A stretch of 38,855 nt of DNA. It comes from Embleya sp040605455 (GTDB lineage: Bacteria > Actinomycetota > Actinomycetes > Streptomycetales > Streptomycetaceae). Location: assembly GCF_040605455.1 (NCBI RefSeq), contig NZ_JBEXCV010000085.1:1-38855 (forward strand), read 5' to 3'. Positions 7,816 through 16,419 of the stretch are shown here, one piece after another (position 1 is the first letter of the stretch; every line of letters begins with the position of its first letter). The notes under the pieces are model-generated. The model was not told the DNA's origin, made no database searches, and saw only the letters and a program-made list of their open reading frames with translations. The translations under genes were made by a program, and so were the position numbers.

Positions 7816-9201
7816 GTGTCCAGACTCAGGGCCGAAGGCCTGTACAAAATTTTCGGTCGGCGCGCCGACGACGCGGTCCGGCGACTTCGCGCCGGCGAAA
7901 GCCGTGACGATGTACGCAAAAGCAATGCCACTCCGGCCGTCATCGACGTCTCGTTCGACGTCGCCGAGGGCGAGATCTTCGTGGTGATGGGCCTGTCCGG
8001 TTCGGGCAAGTCGACCCTGCTGCGGATGCTCAACGGTCTCCTGGACGCCACTGCCGGTGCCGTCTACATCGACGACCGGGACCTGACCTCGTTGCCCGCC
8101 AAGGAACTGCGCGAGGTGCGCGCCCGGCGCATCAGCATGGTCTTCCAGCACTTCGCACTGTTCCCGCATCGCACGGTGCTGGAGAACGCCGGTTACGGGC
8201 TGTCCGTGCAGGGGGTGCCGGCGGCCGAGCGGGATCGACGAGCCCGCGAGGCACTGGCTCTGGTCGGCCTGGCCGGCTGGGAGGAGTCCGCGCCGGGCGA
8301 GTTGTCCGGCGGCATGCAGCAGCGGGTCGGTTTGGCTCGCGCGCTCGCCACGGATGCCGACATCCTGCTGATGGACGAGTCGTTCAGTGCGCTCGACCCG
8401 CTGATCCGGCGCGAGATGCAGGACCAACTCCTGGAGCTCCAGGAGAAGTTGCACAAGACCATCGTGTTCATCACGCACGACCTCAACGAGGCGATGCGGC
8501 TCGGCGACCGGATCGCGGTGATGCGCGACGGCCGGGTGGTCCAGATCGGCACCGCCGAGGACATCCTGACCGACCCCGCCAACGACTACGTGGCGTCCTT
8601 CGTCGCGGACGTGGACCGTACCCGGGTGCTGACCGCCGGTTCGATCATGGAGGACTCGCGCGCCACGGTGACGTGCGGCGAGGGGCCCCGGGTCGCGATG
8701 CGCACGATGCGCGAGGCGCAGACGACGGCGGCCTTCGTGGTGGACTCGCGCGAGAACGGCCGCCGACTGCTCGGTGCGGTCACCGACGCCGCGGTCACCG
8801 AGGCCGCGCGGACCGGCGACCGCAGCATCCGGCCCGATCCGACCCTGGACGTGGTCACGGTGACCCCGCAGACCCCGGTCGCCGAACTGTTCACGCCGTG
8901 CGCGGAGAGCAGGTTGCCGCTCGCGGTGGTGGACGAGGCGATGCGGCTGGTCGGGGTGATTCCCCGGGTGAGCCTGTTGGCCGCGCTCGGCAACGCGGCG
9001 CAGAGCGGATCGGGCGACACCGAGGGCGGCACGCTCGGCGTGACCGACACCGGCAGCGTCAAGATGCTGGTGCCCGCGGGGCCGGCGGAGAAGCTGCTGC
9101 CCACCGGCGCGGTGGAGGGCTCCACCCCGACCGCCCCGCGCGTCCCGGCTCCGGCCGGCGAGCGGATCGTGCCCGAGGGCGAGGTGCGCGACGATGCCTA
9201 G
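7816..9201 (+). CDS. proV: Glycine betaine/proline/choline-type ABC transporter ATP-binding protein with CBS domains
   Basis: ATPase subunit of an osmoprotectant importer at the inner face of the membrane. The 461-aa product has Walker A GLSGSGKST (about 58-66), Q-loop VFQHFALFPHRTV, signature LSGGMQQRVGLARAL (about 163-177), Walker B ILLMDESFSALDPL and H-loop FITHDLNEAMRLGDR, all of the ProV/OpuAA/GbuA type. A C-terminal pair of CBS-like repeats follows (roughly 270-400), which in OpuA senses ionic strength or c-di-AMP; the tail after about 410 is low complexity. GTG 7816 was chosen for the GACGAGG ribosome site 5 bases upstream. A short insert (DDAVRRLRAGESRDDVRKSN) after the first strand is also seen in ProV. 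It overlaps the next gene by 8 bases. The symbol names the family; the substrate could be betaine, choline, carnitine or proline. Confidence 0.88.
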   Translation: MSRLRAEGLYKIFGRRADDAVRRLRAGESRDDVRKSNATPAVIDVSFDVAEGEIFVVMGLSGSGKSTLLRMLNGLLDATAGAVYIDDRDLTSLPAKELREVRARRISMVFQHFALFPHRTVLENAGYGLSVQGVPAAERDRRAREALALVGLAGWEESAPGELSGGMQQRVGLARALATDADILLMDESFSALDPLIRREMQDQLLELQEKLHKTIVFITHDLNEAMRLGDRIAVMRDGRVVQIGTAEDILTDPANDYVASFVADVDRTRVLTAGSIMEDSRATVTCGEGPRVAMRTMREAQTTAAFVVDSRENGRRLLGAVTDAAVTEAARTGDRSIRPDPTLDVVTVTPQTPVAELFTPCAESRLPLAVVDEAMRLVGVIPRVSLLAALGNAAQSGSGDTEGGTLGVTDTGSVKMLVPAGPAEKLLPTGAVEGSTPTAPRVPAPAGERIVPEGEVRDDA

Positions 9202-11080
9202 GATTCACGTGGGCGACTGGGCGGAGAGCCTGGTCGACTTCATGCGCGACCACTTCGCGTGGTTGTTCGACTTCATTCAGAGTGTGGTGGGCGGTGCGAT
9301 TACCCACCTCGCCGACTGGCTGACCGATTCGCCGCTGCCGGCCGTGGTCGTGCTGTTCGCGGCCATCGGCTGGGCGGTGCGCGGCCTGCTGTTCGGGCTG
9401 CTCACGGCGGTGGGCTTCCTGCTCATCGACGGCCTGGACATGTGGCAGCCGGCGATGTCCACGCTGGCCCTGGTGCTGGTCTCGGCGGCGGTCGCGCTGC
9501 TGGTCGCGGTCCCGTTGGGCATCCTGACCGCGCGCAGCCGCGCGGTGGGCACCGTGGTCAAGCCGGTGCTGGACTTCATGCAGACGATGCCGGCCTTCGT
9601 GTACCTGATCCCGGCGATCACGTTCTTCGGTATCGGTGAGGTACCGGGCGCCGTGGCCACCGTGGTCTTCGCACTGCCGCCGGGCGTGCGGATGACCGAA
9701 CTCGGCATCCGCAGCGTCGACGCGGAGATGGTCGAGGCCGGTGAGGCGTTCGGCACCAGCGAGTGGAGGATCCTCAAGGACATCCAGTTCCCGCTCGCGT
9801 TGCCGACCATCATGGCCGGCGTCAACCAGGTCATCATGTTGTCGCTGTCGATGGTGGTCACCGCCGGCATCGTCGGCGCGGGCGGCCTGGGCAGCGAGGT
9901 GTTCGGCGCGCTGTCGAACAACAACGTGGGCCTGGGCGTCGAGGCCGGTGTCGCGGTGGTCGTGCTCGCGATCTACCTGGACCGTACGGTCAGCGCGGCC
10001 GGACAGCGGGTCGAGGCCCGCGCCAAGCGCTCGGCGACCGCGCGTTCGGCCGACGGCTTCACCCCCAAGTGGCTGCTGGACTGGCGTCCGCGCCCGGTCG
10101 TCGCGGTCGGCGGCGTGGTCGCGGTCGCGCTCGTCGCGGGCCTGCTGGGCGGCTTCGGGCTCGGCTCGGCGGACAACGGTCGGAAGAAGATCACGGTCGG
10201 CTGGATCCCGTGGGAGGAGGACGTCGTGGTCACCAACATGTACAAGCAGTTGTTGGAGAAGCGTGGCTACGACGTCACCCTGAAGCAACTGGACGTGGGC
10301 CCGCTGTTCCAGGGCCTCGCGCGCGGCGACATCGACCTGTTCCTGGACGCGTGGTTGCCCACGCTGCACAAGAAGTACATGGACGAGTACGGGTCCAAGC
10401 TCGAGGAGATCGGGCAGTGGTACAACAATGTCGACGTGCAACTCGCGGTCCCGAAGAACCTCCCCTACGACTCGGTCGAGGACCTCAAGGGACACGAGAA
10501 GGAGTTCGGCGGTCGGATCATCGGCATCGAGCCGGGTGCGAACATCATGGACCTGACCGAGAAGAAGCTGATCCCGGAGTACGGGCTCGACTTCGACCTG
10601 GTCAAGAGCAGCACGCCCGCGATGATCGCCGAGTTGGACCGGCAGATGTCGGCGGGCAAGCCGATCGTGGTGACGATGTGGCGTCCGCACTGGGCGTACA
10701 CGAAGTACGACATCAAGCCGCTGGCCGATCCGAAGCAGTCCTACGGTGCGCCGGGGTGGATCAGTTCGATCGGTCGCAAGGGCTTCGCGAAGGACTTCCC
10801 CGAGGTGAACACCTGGGTGAAGAACCTCAAGCTGGACGACTCGGTGCTCGGTCCGCTGGAGAAGAAGGTCTTCGTCGACTTCGATGGCAAGCCGAACGCC
10901 GCCGCCGAGGGGGTCAAGGCGTACCTGAAGGAGAACCCGGACGTCGAGAAGAAGTTCCTGGCCGACCTGCCGCCCGCGGGCGGGGAGCAGCCGAAGCCGG
11001 ATCAGGGTGGTGGACAGGGCAAGACCGCGCAGCCGCAGTCGTTGCCGGCGCCGACCCGGGAATCGGCGGGGGAGCGGTGA
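9194..11080 (+). CDS. Osmoprotectant ABC transporter permease fused to its substrate-binding domain (OpuABC/ProW-ProX type)
   Basis: A 628-aa membrane protein carrying both the channel and the receptor of the importer. Residues 1 to about 275 form the permease with several membrane segments and the ATPase-contact loop GEAFGTSEWRILKD near 184-197; a further membrane helix (about 300-322, VAVGGVVAVALVAGLLGG) anchors an extracellular binding domain that starts at KITVGWIPWEED near 332. The binding domain keeps tryptophans suitable for an aromatic cage around a quaternary amine (WIPWEED, DAWLPTLHKKY, MWRPHW) and ends in a Pro/Gln-rich tail. The start ATG 9194 overlaps proV, so two genes make the whole transporter. 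Lactococcal OpuABC has the same permease-receptor order. Ends before a strong hairpin. Confidence 0.9.
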   Translation: MPRIHVGDWAESLVDFMRDHFAWLFDFIQSVVGGAITHLADWLTDSPLPAVVVLFAAIGWAVRGLLFGLLTAVGFLLIDGLDMWQPAMSTLALVLVSAAVALLVAVPLGILTARSRAVGTVVKPVLDFMQTMPAFVYLIPAITFFGIGEVPGAVATVVFALPPGVRMTELGIRSVDAEMVEAGEAFGTSEWRILKDIQFPLALPTIMAGVNQVIMLSLSMVVTAGIVGAGGLGSEVFGALSNNNVGLGVEAGVAVVVLAIYLDRTVSAAGQRVEARAKRSATARSADGFTPKWLLDWRPRPVVAVGGVVAVALVAGLLGGFGLGSADNGRKKITVGWIPWEEDVVVTNMYKQLLEKRGYDVTLKQLDVGPLFQGLARGDIDLFLDAWLPTLHKKYMDEYGSKLEEIGQWYNNVDVQLAVPKNLPYDSVEDLKGHEKEFGGRIIGIEPGANIMDLTEKKLIPEYGLDFDLVKSSTPAMIAELDRQMSAGKPIVVTMWRPHWAYTKYDIKPLADPKQSYGAPGWISSIGRKGFAKDFPEVNTWVKNLKLDDSVLGPLEKKVFVDFDGKPNAAAEGVKAYLKENPDVEKKFLADLPPAGGEQPKPDQGGGQGKTAQPQSLPAPTRESAGER

Positions 11081-11113
11081 CGGATCGGGGCGAGGACCCG
11101 ACCGGGTGAACCC

Positions 11114-11156
11114 ACGACGGGGCCGCCGCACGCATGCCGTGCGGCGGCCCCGTCGT
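11114..11156. terminator. Strong hairpin between converging genes
   Basis: Perfect 19-bp stem (11114-11132 with 11138-11156) and 5-base loop CATGC, placed between the transporter gene (ends 11080) and the minus-strand lipoprotein gene (ends 11163). Few T residues follow, as is usual in this GC-rich group. Confidence 0.85.
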
Positions 11157-11162
11157 CGTTGG

Positions 11163-12287
11163 TCAGCGGCGGATCTGCCAGTCGGCGTTCGGGGCGATGG
11201 GTTCGCACTTGTAGCCCCAGCGCGAGGCGCCGTTCGCGAAGGCCTTGAAGAAGGTCTCGGTGGGTTGGCCCAGGGTCAGACCGGGGGGATCCTCGCCGTT
11301 GTGCCGGCTGAGCTGGTAGGCGACGGTGTGGCCGTCGCACATGCCGAGCACCTTGCCCTCGACGGTGCCCGCGAGTTGGGCGTCGTTGGGAACACCGCCG
11401 GTGGGCAGCCGCTCGGACAGCGCGGCGCGTTCGCCCGGGATCTCGGCGCCGGGCGCCAGGTAGCCGTGCACTATGGCGAAGGACAACACCCGCTTGTTGT
11501 CCAGGAACAGATCGCAACCCTGGATCGCGCCGGGACCCTCGGGAGTCGCGGACGCGGTCCAGCGTGCGCGTTGTTCGCCGGCCGCCTGCGGGCCGAGCGC
11601 GGCGGGTTCGAGCATGCCGCACACGGGCGCGTCGGTGATCGGCTTCGGCTCGTTCGCCGGCTTTATCGTGCCCGGACGCGGGGTTGTCCGGGAATCGCAG
11701 CCGCCCGCCTTGGCCACGCCGTTGGCGAGGTCGACGACCAGATCGGCCAACTGCTGCCGCCGGTCGGGCGGAGTCGGCGCGCCGGCCGGCCCGATCGTGC
11801 GGGCGCGCACCAGCATCGGCACCGGGTCCTTGACGTTCTGCACCTTGCAGTTCTGCACGAGCCACGCGTCGTCCGCGCCGGCCATGCCGTACAGATCGTG
11901 GTCCTTGTCGCCCAGCGGTGCGGATCCGGTCGTGGTCAACCCGGGCAACTGGACCCGCTCGGCGCCCGCCGTGTTGAACAGGTAGGCCGAGCCGATGAAG
12001 GCCTGATCGCCCGCCGAGACCTGGCAGCGCAGCACCGGGTAATGCTCCTGCGGGAGCTGGTCCGTGCCGGTGAACGCGGGCGCTGCGGGCAGCACGGCGG
12101 TCACCGACGGGGTCGGCAGGATCCCCGCGCACACGGTGGCGCCCACCGGCGTGGTCCCCGAGCCGGTGGGCGTTATCGAGGAGGGCTCGGCGGCGGGCGA
12201 ACCGGTGCTCGAACAACCGGCCACGAGCAGGCCGGCGGTCACCAGGCTCGCCACGGATACGGCCGGACGCAGCCTGGAGCGAAGCAT
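11163..12287 (-). CDS. Lipoprotein with two related Cys-containing modules, 374 aa
   Basis: Secreted, membrane-anchored protein of unknown function. The N terminus MLRSRLRPAVSVASLVTAGL followed by LVAGC is a lipoprotein signal with the lipid-bearing Cys at residue 25. After a Ser/Thr/Pro linker the protein seems to have two similar halves, each opening with a Cys-X-X-Leu-type segment (VCAGILPTPSV and VCGMLEPAALG) and containing a later Cys (VLRCQVSAGD and IQGCDLFLDN), a pattern that reminds me of DUF3558-type actinobacterial lipoproteins; this is a weak resemblance. The C terminus has CDGHTVAYQLSR and GYKCEPIAPNADWQIRR. It converges on the transporter operon, whose receptor also faces outward, but there is no direct sign of a link. 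Confidence 0.8.
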   Translation of the reverse strand: MLRSRLRPAVSVASLVTAGLLVAGCSSTGSPAAEPSSITPTGSGTTPVGATVCAGILPTPSVTAVLPAAPAFTGTDQLPQEHYPVLRCQVSAGDQAFIGSAYLFNTAGAERVQLPGLTTTGSAPLGDKDHDLYGMAGADDAWLVQNCKVQNVKDPVPMLVRARTIGPAGAPTPPDRRQQLADLVVDLANGVAKAGGCDSRTTPRPGTIKPANEPKPITDAPVCGMLEPAALGPQAAGEQRARWTASATPEGPGAIQGCDLFLDNKRVLSFAIVHGYLAPGAEIPGERAALSERLPTGGVPNDAQLAGTVEGKVLGMCDGHTVAYQLSRHNGEDPPGLTLGQPTETFFKAFANGASRWGYKCEPIAPNADWQIRR

Positions 12288-12498
12288 GCGGCCCAGGATA
12301 TCGGGCCGCTCGATCGCGGTTTCCCTTCACCCACCAGCCGGTCGGCCTATCCGCTGCGAACGTGCCGATCAGGACGATCCACATCGGCGCGGCGAGGGTG
12401 GGCATCCGGAACCGGATCGGCGCCGAGACGGCATCACGATGCTGTTCGCGTCATCGACCGATCGCGGTGAGGCGCGCCGGCTTGACCATCTCTTGAAA

Positions 12499-12541
12499 GT
12501 TGCTTGCAGCAACAAAGGACGCTATGGTTGTACCAAGCAAC
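12499..12541 (+). promoter_or_regulatory. Promoter with two operator palindromes over -35 and -10
   Basis: A -35 box TTGCTT (12500-12505) and a -10 box TATGGT (12523-12528) are 17 bases apart. Each lies in or at the edge of a 15-base palindrome: GTTGCTTGCAGCAAC (12499-12513, perfect arms) and GTTGTACCAAGCAAC (12527-12541, one mismatch). This reads as a repressor-controlled promoter for the efflux gene at 12611. No regulator gene is adjacent, so the repressor would be encoded elsewhere. Confidence 0.65.
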
Positions 12542-12610
12542 GAGTGTCGGGGGTGGGAAAGCCGCGTCCGGGCGCAGAGCATCCAGGGCAAGCGAAGCAA
12601 AGGGGAAGGC

Positions 12611-14245
12611 ATGACCGACGCACCGGCCGCGGAGGCGGCGGCGCAGCCGATGTCGCACCGGCAGATCATGGAGGCCCTGTCCGGGCTGCTCCTGGGCATG
12701 TTCGTGGCGATCCTGTCGTCCACGATCGTGTCCAACGCGCTGCCGCGGATCATCTCCGACCTGCACGGCAGCCAGACCTCCTACACCTGGGTGGTCACCG
12801 CGACCCTGCTGGCGATGACCGCGACCACCCCGATCTGGGGCAAGCTCGCGGACCTGACCAGCAAGAAGCTGCTGGTCCAGCTCGCACTGGTGATCTACGT
12901 CGCGGGTTCCGCGCTGGCCGGTCTCTCGCAGAACACGAGCATGCTGATCGGCTGCCGGGTGATCCAGGGCGTCGGCGTCGGTGGGCTCACCGCCCTCGCG
13001 CAGGTGATCATGGCCGCGATGATCTCGCCGCGCGAGCGCGGCCGGTACAGCGGCTACCTCGGCGCCACGTTCGCGCTCGCCACCGTCGGTGGTCCGCTGA
13101 TCGGCGGTGTCATCGTGGATACCCCGTGGCTGGGGTGGCGCTGGTGCTTCTACGTCGGTGTGCCGTTCGCGGTGGCCGCGATCGTGATCCTGCAGAAGAC
13201 GCTCAAGCTCCCGGTGGTCAAGCGCGAGGTCACCATCGACTACCTGGGCGCGACGCTGATCAGCGCCGGTGTCTCGGTGCTCCTGGTCTGGGTCTCGCTG
13301 GCGGGCAAGAACTTCGACTGGATCTCCTGGCAGACCGCGGCCATGGTGCTCGGTTCGCTGCTATTGATCGCGCTGGCGATCCGGGTCGAGGGCCGGGCGA
13401 CCGAACCGATCATCCCGTTGTGGTTGTTCAAGGAGCGGACCATCGTGCTCGCCGTGCTCGGCAGCCTCGCGGTGGGTCTGGCGATGATGGGCTCGTCGGT
13501 CTTCCTCAGCCAGTACTTCCAGATCGCGCGCGGCAAGTCGCCGACCGTGTCCGGCCTGATGACGCTGCCGATGATCGGCGGCCTGGTGCTCGCCTCGACC
13601 GTGGTCGGCAAGCTGATCACCGCGACCGGCTTCTGGAAGCGCTACCTGGTGATGGGCGGCATCTCGCTGACCATCGGCCTGGGCCTGATGAGCACCGCCC
13701 GCGCGGACACCAACCTTTGGGTGCTCGGCGTGTACATGTTCGTGCTCGGCATGGGCGTCGGCGCGCTCCAGCAGAACCTGGTGCTCGCGGTGCAGAACGC
13801 GGTGCCGATCCACCAGTTGGGCGCGGCCAGTTCGGTCGTCGCGTTCTTCCGCAGCCTGGGCGGCGCGGTCGGCGTCTCGGCGCTGGGCGCGGTGATGGCG
13901 ACCAAGGTCACCGGCTACCTGTCCGATGCCGGGCTCAAGTCCGGTGGGGGTGGCGGCGCCGGTATCCCGAACGTGCACCACCTGGGGGAGCCGGCACGTG
14001 GCATCGTGGAGACCTCGTACGGCCACGCGGTCGGCGACATCTTCCTGTTCGCGGCCCCGTTCGGCCTGCTCGCGCTGATCGCGGTGTTGCTGATCAAGGA
14101 GGTCCCGCTGCAGACCGCGCAGGCGATGGTGGTGGCCAAGGCCGAACCACAGGCGCCCGCGGCGGACGCCGAGGCCGCCGGGCAGCCGGCGGCCCCGGAG
14201 CCGAGCGCGGTACGGATCGACAAGGTCGGGGCGCGGACGCCGTAG
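12611..14245 (+). CDS. MFS drug efflux transporter, DHA2 (EmrB/QacA) type
   Basis: Proton-coupled export pump in the cytoplasmic membrane, 544 aa, long enough for the 14-helix DHA2 layout. Helix 1 reads SGLLLGMFVAILSSTIVSNA, a good match to the LDxTIVNVALP-type motif of the family; WVVTATLLAMTATTPIWGKLADL is the helix 2 and loop 2-3 motif; RVIQGVGVGGLTALAQ is helix 4; ATFALATVGGPLIGGVI is the helix 5 motif C typical of antiporters. The C-terminal 50 residues are cytosolic and Ala/Glu/Pro-rich. ATG 12611 follows AAGGGGAAGG; in-frame codons upstream lie in the operator region. The operator-covered promoter suggests induction by a ligand. Substrate unknown. Confidence 0.88.
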   Translation: MTDAPAAEAAAQPMSHRQIMEALSGLLLGMFVAILSSTIVSNALPRIISDLHGSQTSYTWVVTATLLAMTATTPIWGKLADLTSKKLLVQLALVIYVAGSALAGLSQNTSMLIGCRVIQGVGVGGLTALAQVIMAAMISPRERGRYSGYLGATFALATVGGPLIGGVIVDTPWLGWRWCFYVGVPFAVAAIVILQKTLKLPVVKREVTIDYLGATLISAGVSVLLVWVSLAGKNFDWISWQTAAMVLGSLLLIALAIRVEGRATEPIIPLWLFKERTIVLAVLGSLAVGLAMMGSSVFLSQYFQIARGKSPTVSGLMTLPMIGGLVLASTVVGKLITATGFWKRYLVMGGISLTIGLGLMSTARADTNLWVLGVYMFVLGMGVGALQQNLVLAVQNAVPIHQLGAASSVVAFFRSLGGAVGVSALGAVMATKVTGYLSDAGLKSGGGGGAGIPNVHHLGEPARGIVETSYGHAVGDIFLFAAPFGLLALIAVLLIKEVPLQTAQAMVVAKAEPQAPAADAEAAGQPAAPEPSAVRIDKVGARTP

Positions 14246-14261
14246 CCTCCCGGTACGCGGC

Positions 14262-14291
14262 TCGGGGCGGTCCCATGCGGGGCCGCCCCGA
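14262..14291. terminator. Hairpin between converging genes
   Basis: TCGGGGCGGTCCC (14262-14274) pairs with GGGGCCGCCCCGA (14279-14291) with one G-T pair and an ATGC loop, between the MFS gene (ends 14245) and the minus-strand dehydrogenase gene (ends 14344). Confidence 0.75.
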
Positions 14292-14343
14292 AGCGTGTTC
14301 GGGGGTCCGGAGCGATCCGAGCCGGACCCGGTACCGGCCGGAC

Positions 14344-15204
14344 TCAGTACTGGTAGAAGCCGCGCCCGGTCTTCTTGCCGAGCAGCCCCGCGTCGACCAT
14401 GCGCAGCAGCAGCGGCGGCGAGCTGTACAGCTGCTCCTTGAACTCGTCGTAGAGGCTGTCCGCGACCGCCTTGATCGTGTCCAGACCGATCAGGTCGGTC
14501 AGCCGCAGCGGGCCCATCGGGTGCGCGCAGCCGAGCACCATGCCGTTGTCGATGTCCTCCGCCGAGGCGAAGCCGGACTCGAACATCCGGATCGCGGAGA
14601 GCAGATAGGGCACGAGCAGCGAGTTGACCACGAAGCCGGCGCGGTCCTGCGAGCGGATCACCGTCTTGCCCAGCACCTCGCCCGCGAACGCCTCCGCGCG
14701 GGCGGCCGTCGTCTCGCTGGTGAGCAGCGAGGGCACCAGCTCGACCAGCTTTTGCACCGGCACCGGGTTGAAGAAGTGGATGCCGACGACCTGCTGCGGC
14801 CGGGCCGTGGCCATGCCGAGTTTCATGATCGGGATCGAGGACGTATTCGACGCCAGGATCGCGTCCTCGCGCACCACGACCTTGTCCAGCGTGGCGAAGA
14901 TCTGCGTCTTGAGCTCTTCGAGCTCGGCCACGGCCTCGATCACCATGTCCCGGTCGGCGAAGTCGCCCAGGTCGGTGGTGTACGTGATCCGGGCCAGTGC
15001 CGCGTCCCGATCGGCCTCGGCGAGCTTGCCCGCCTTCACCCCACGGTCGATCGAAGTGGTCACCCGAGCCTGCCCGGCCTCCGCCGCCGCCGCGCTCGTC
15101 TCCGCCACCAACACGTCCAGCCCGGCCTTGGCACAGACCTCGATGATCCCGGACCCCATCAGCCCGGCCCCTACCACCCCTACACGCCGTACATCGGACA
15201 CCAC
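14344..15204 (-). CDS. 3-hydroxybutyryl-CoA dehydrogenase family protein
   Basis: NAD(P)-dependent oxidation of a 3-hydroxyacyl-CoA to 3-oxoacyl-CoA (or the reverse), in beta-oxidation or hydroxybutyrate metabolism. The 286-aa single-function protein has the Rossmann motif GVVGAGLMGSG at residues 9-19, VIEAVAE near 88, ASNTSSIPI, the catalytic-histidine block GIHFFNPVPVQKLVELV, and NRAGFVVN-like DRAGFVVNSLL, then GPLRLTDLIGLD and the C-terminal KKTGRGFYQY. It starts at GTG 15204. Length matches free-standing Hbd/FadB2 proteins rather than the FadB fusion. It lies on the opposite strand to the acyl-CoA dehydrogenase run at 17.2-22.8 kb and could supply the third beta-oxidation step there, which is inference from position. 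Confidence 0.92.
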   Translation of the reverse strand: MVSDVRRVGVVGAGLMGSGIIEVCAKAGLDVLVAETSAAAAEAGQARVTTSIDRGVKAGKLAEADRDAALARITYTTDLGDFADRDMVIEAVAELEELKTQIFATLDKVVVREDAILASNTSSIPIMKLGMATARPQQVVGIHFFNPVPVQKLVELVPSLLTSETTAARAEAFAGEVLGKTVIRSQDRAGFVVNSLLVPYLLSAIRMFESGFASAEDIDNGMVLGCAHPMGPLRLTDLIGLDTIKAVADSLYDEFKEQLYSSPPLLLRMVDAGLLGKKTGRGFYQY

Positions 15205-15260
15205 GTACTCCTCGCTCCACTTGCTGCCGTCAGCCTCCTCGGCATCCTCTCAGGTGAGCG

Positions 15261-15527
15261 TCAGCGGGCGTCGATGCACCGGACGGGTTGCCCGGTGAGC
15301 TTGGCGACGACGTCGAAGTCGCGGTCCGCGTGCAGCACTACGAGGTTGTGTCGGGTCGCCGTGATCGAGACGACGAGATCCACGACGCTCGCGCATTCGT
15401 GCTGTGACTTCTCCCGGAGTCGGTGTTGCAGCGCTGCGGCCTCCGTCCATACGGAATCCGGTACATGAAAGTGGGGCAGCATGTCGTTGGTGAGCCGGTC
15501 GAGCGCTTCGTATGACGCGTATCCAAG
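15261..15527 (-). pseudogene. Truncated PIN-domain (VapC-like) toxin remnant
   Basis: The frame encodes the C-terminal part of a PIN nuclease: GYASYEALDRLTND, then VPDSVWTEAAALQHRL, the acidic helix ASVVDLVVSITATRH and VLHADRDFDVVAKLTGQPV, as in actinobacterial VapC proteins. The N-terminal half, with the first catalytic aspartate, is missing; in-frame homology starts at about 15524 and no start codon precedes it (a stop lies at 15552-15554). From ATG 15482 a 73-aa fragment could be made, but it would lack part of the active site. No VapB antitoxin lies next to it. A decayed toxin-antitoxin locus is the simplest reading. Confidence 0.7.
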
Positions 15528-15581
15528 TCGCCCCGGGGGTGTCCTCCTGGTTCACCCGAAGGAGCGGACGGTGTGTCGGCG

Positions 15582-16397
15582 TCAGTGCGGCGCCGCGTCC
15601 ATGTCCGGCAGCGGATACGGGAACTTGGCGCCGACTGCGCCGTCGACCGTCAGGGTCTGGCCGCTCACGTAGCGGGACAGGTCGCCGGTGAGGAAGAGGA
15701 GGGGGCCGGCGATGTCGGCGGGGAGGGCCACGTCGCGCAGGGGGGCGTTGGCGGTGTTCGCGGCGCGGCCGGGTTCGCCGAGGTAGGCCGATACGCGGGG
15801 GGTCCAGACCACGCCGGGGGCGACCGCGTTGACCCGGACGCCGGCGGGGCCCAGTTCCACCGCGGCCGAGCGGACCAGCGAGATCAGGCCCGCCTTGGCC
15901 GCGCCGTAGGCCGCGTGCATCGGCGCGCCGGTCATGCCGGAGACCGAGGCGACGAAGGTGATCGCGCCGCCGCCGTGCGCGGCCAGGTGTGCGCCGCCCA
16001 GTTGCAGGGCCAGCAGCGCGTGCCGCAGCACGATGTCCTGGTGCCAGGTCCAGTCCTCGTCGGTGATGGAGAGCAGATCGGCGTACTTGCTCATGCCGAT
16101 GATGTCGACGATCGCGTGCGCCCGGCCCAGCCGCGCCCGGACGTCGGCCCACAGCCGGGTCACGTCCGCGCGCGAGGTGGCGTCGCCGGACCAGGCGAGC
16201 CCGTCCACCTCCTCCGCGATGTCCTTGGCCAGGTCCGGGTCGCGGTCCACCGCGAACACACGCGCGCCGGCCTGGGCGAGTGCGTGCGCGGCCTGTCGGC
16301 CGATGCCCTGGCCTGCGCCGAGCACGACGACGCCGCGTCCGTCGAGCCGGAGCCGGGCCGGGTAGTCGGGCACCTCGGAGTCGTCGGTTCGGGTCAT
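15582..16397 (-). CDS. SDR family oxidoreductase
   Basis: Short-chain dehydrogenase/reductase, 271 aa from ATG 16397. The cofactor motif reads GAGQGIG (VVVLGAGQGIGRQAA), FAVDRDPD follows strand 2, which favours NAD over NADP, and the active site has VASVSGMTGAPMHAAYGAAKAG with Ser, Tyr and Lys in the YxxxK spacing. The usual NNAG motif is replaced by VDIIGMSK, a divergence seen in some SDR subgroups. PGVVWTPRVSAYLGEPGR and SGQTLTVDGA are the standard C-terminal blocks. A longer start at GTG 16433 would run into the palindrome region. It diverges from the PPOX gene across two operator-like palindromes. A role in oxidising a hydroxyl group on the substrate of the nearby acyl-CoA pathway is possible but unproven. 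Confidence 0.88.
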   Translation of the reverse strand: MTRTDDSEVPDYPARLRLDGRGVVVLGAGQGIGRQAAHALAQAGARVFAVDRDPDLAKDIAEEVDGLAWSGDATSRADVTRLWADVRARLGRAHAIVDIIGMSKYADLLSITDEDWTWHQDIVLRHALLALQLGGAHLAAHGGGAITFVASVSGMTGAPMHAAYGAAKAGLISLVRSAAVELGPAGVRVNAVAPGVVWTPRVSAYLGEPGRAANTANAPLRDVALPADIAGPLLFLTGDLSRYVSGQTLTVDGAVGAKFPYPLPDMDAAPH

Positions 16398-16419
16398 GGC
16401 GCCGACGCTAGGTAGGACC

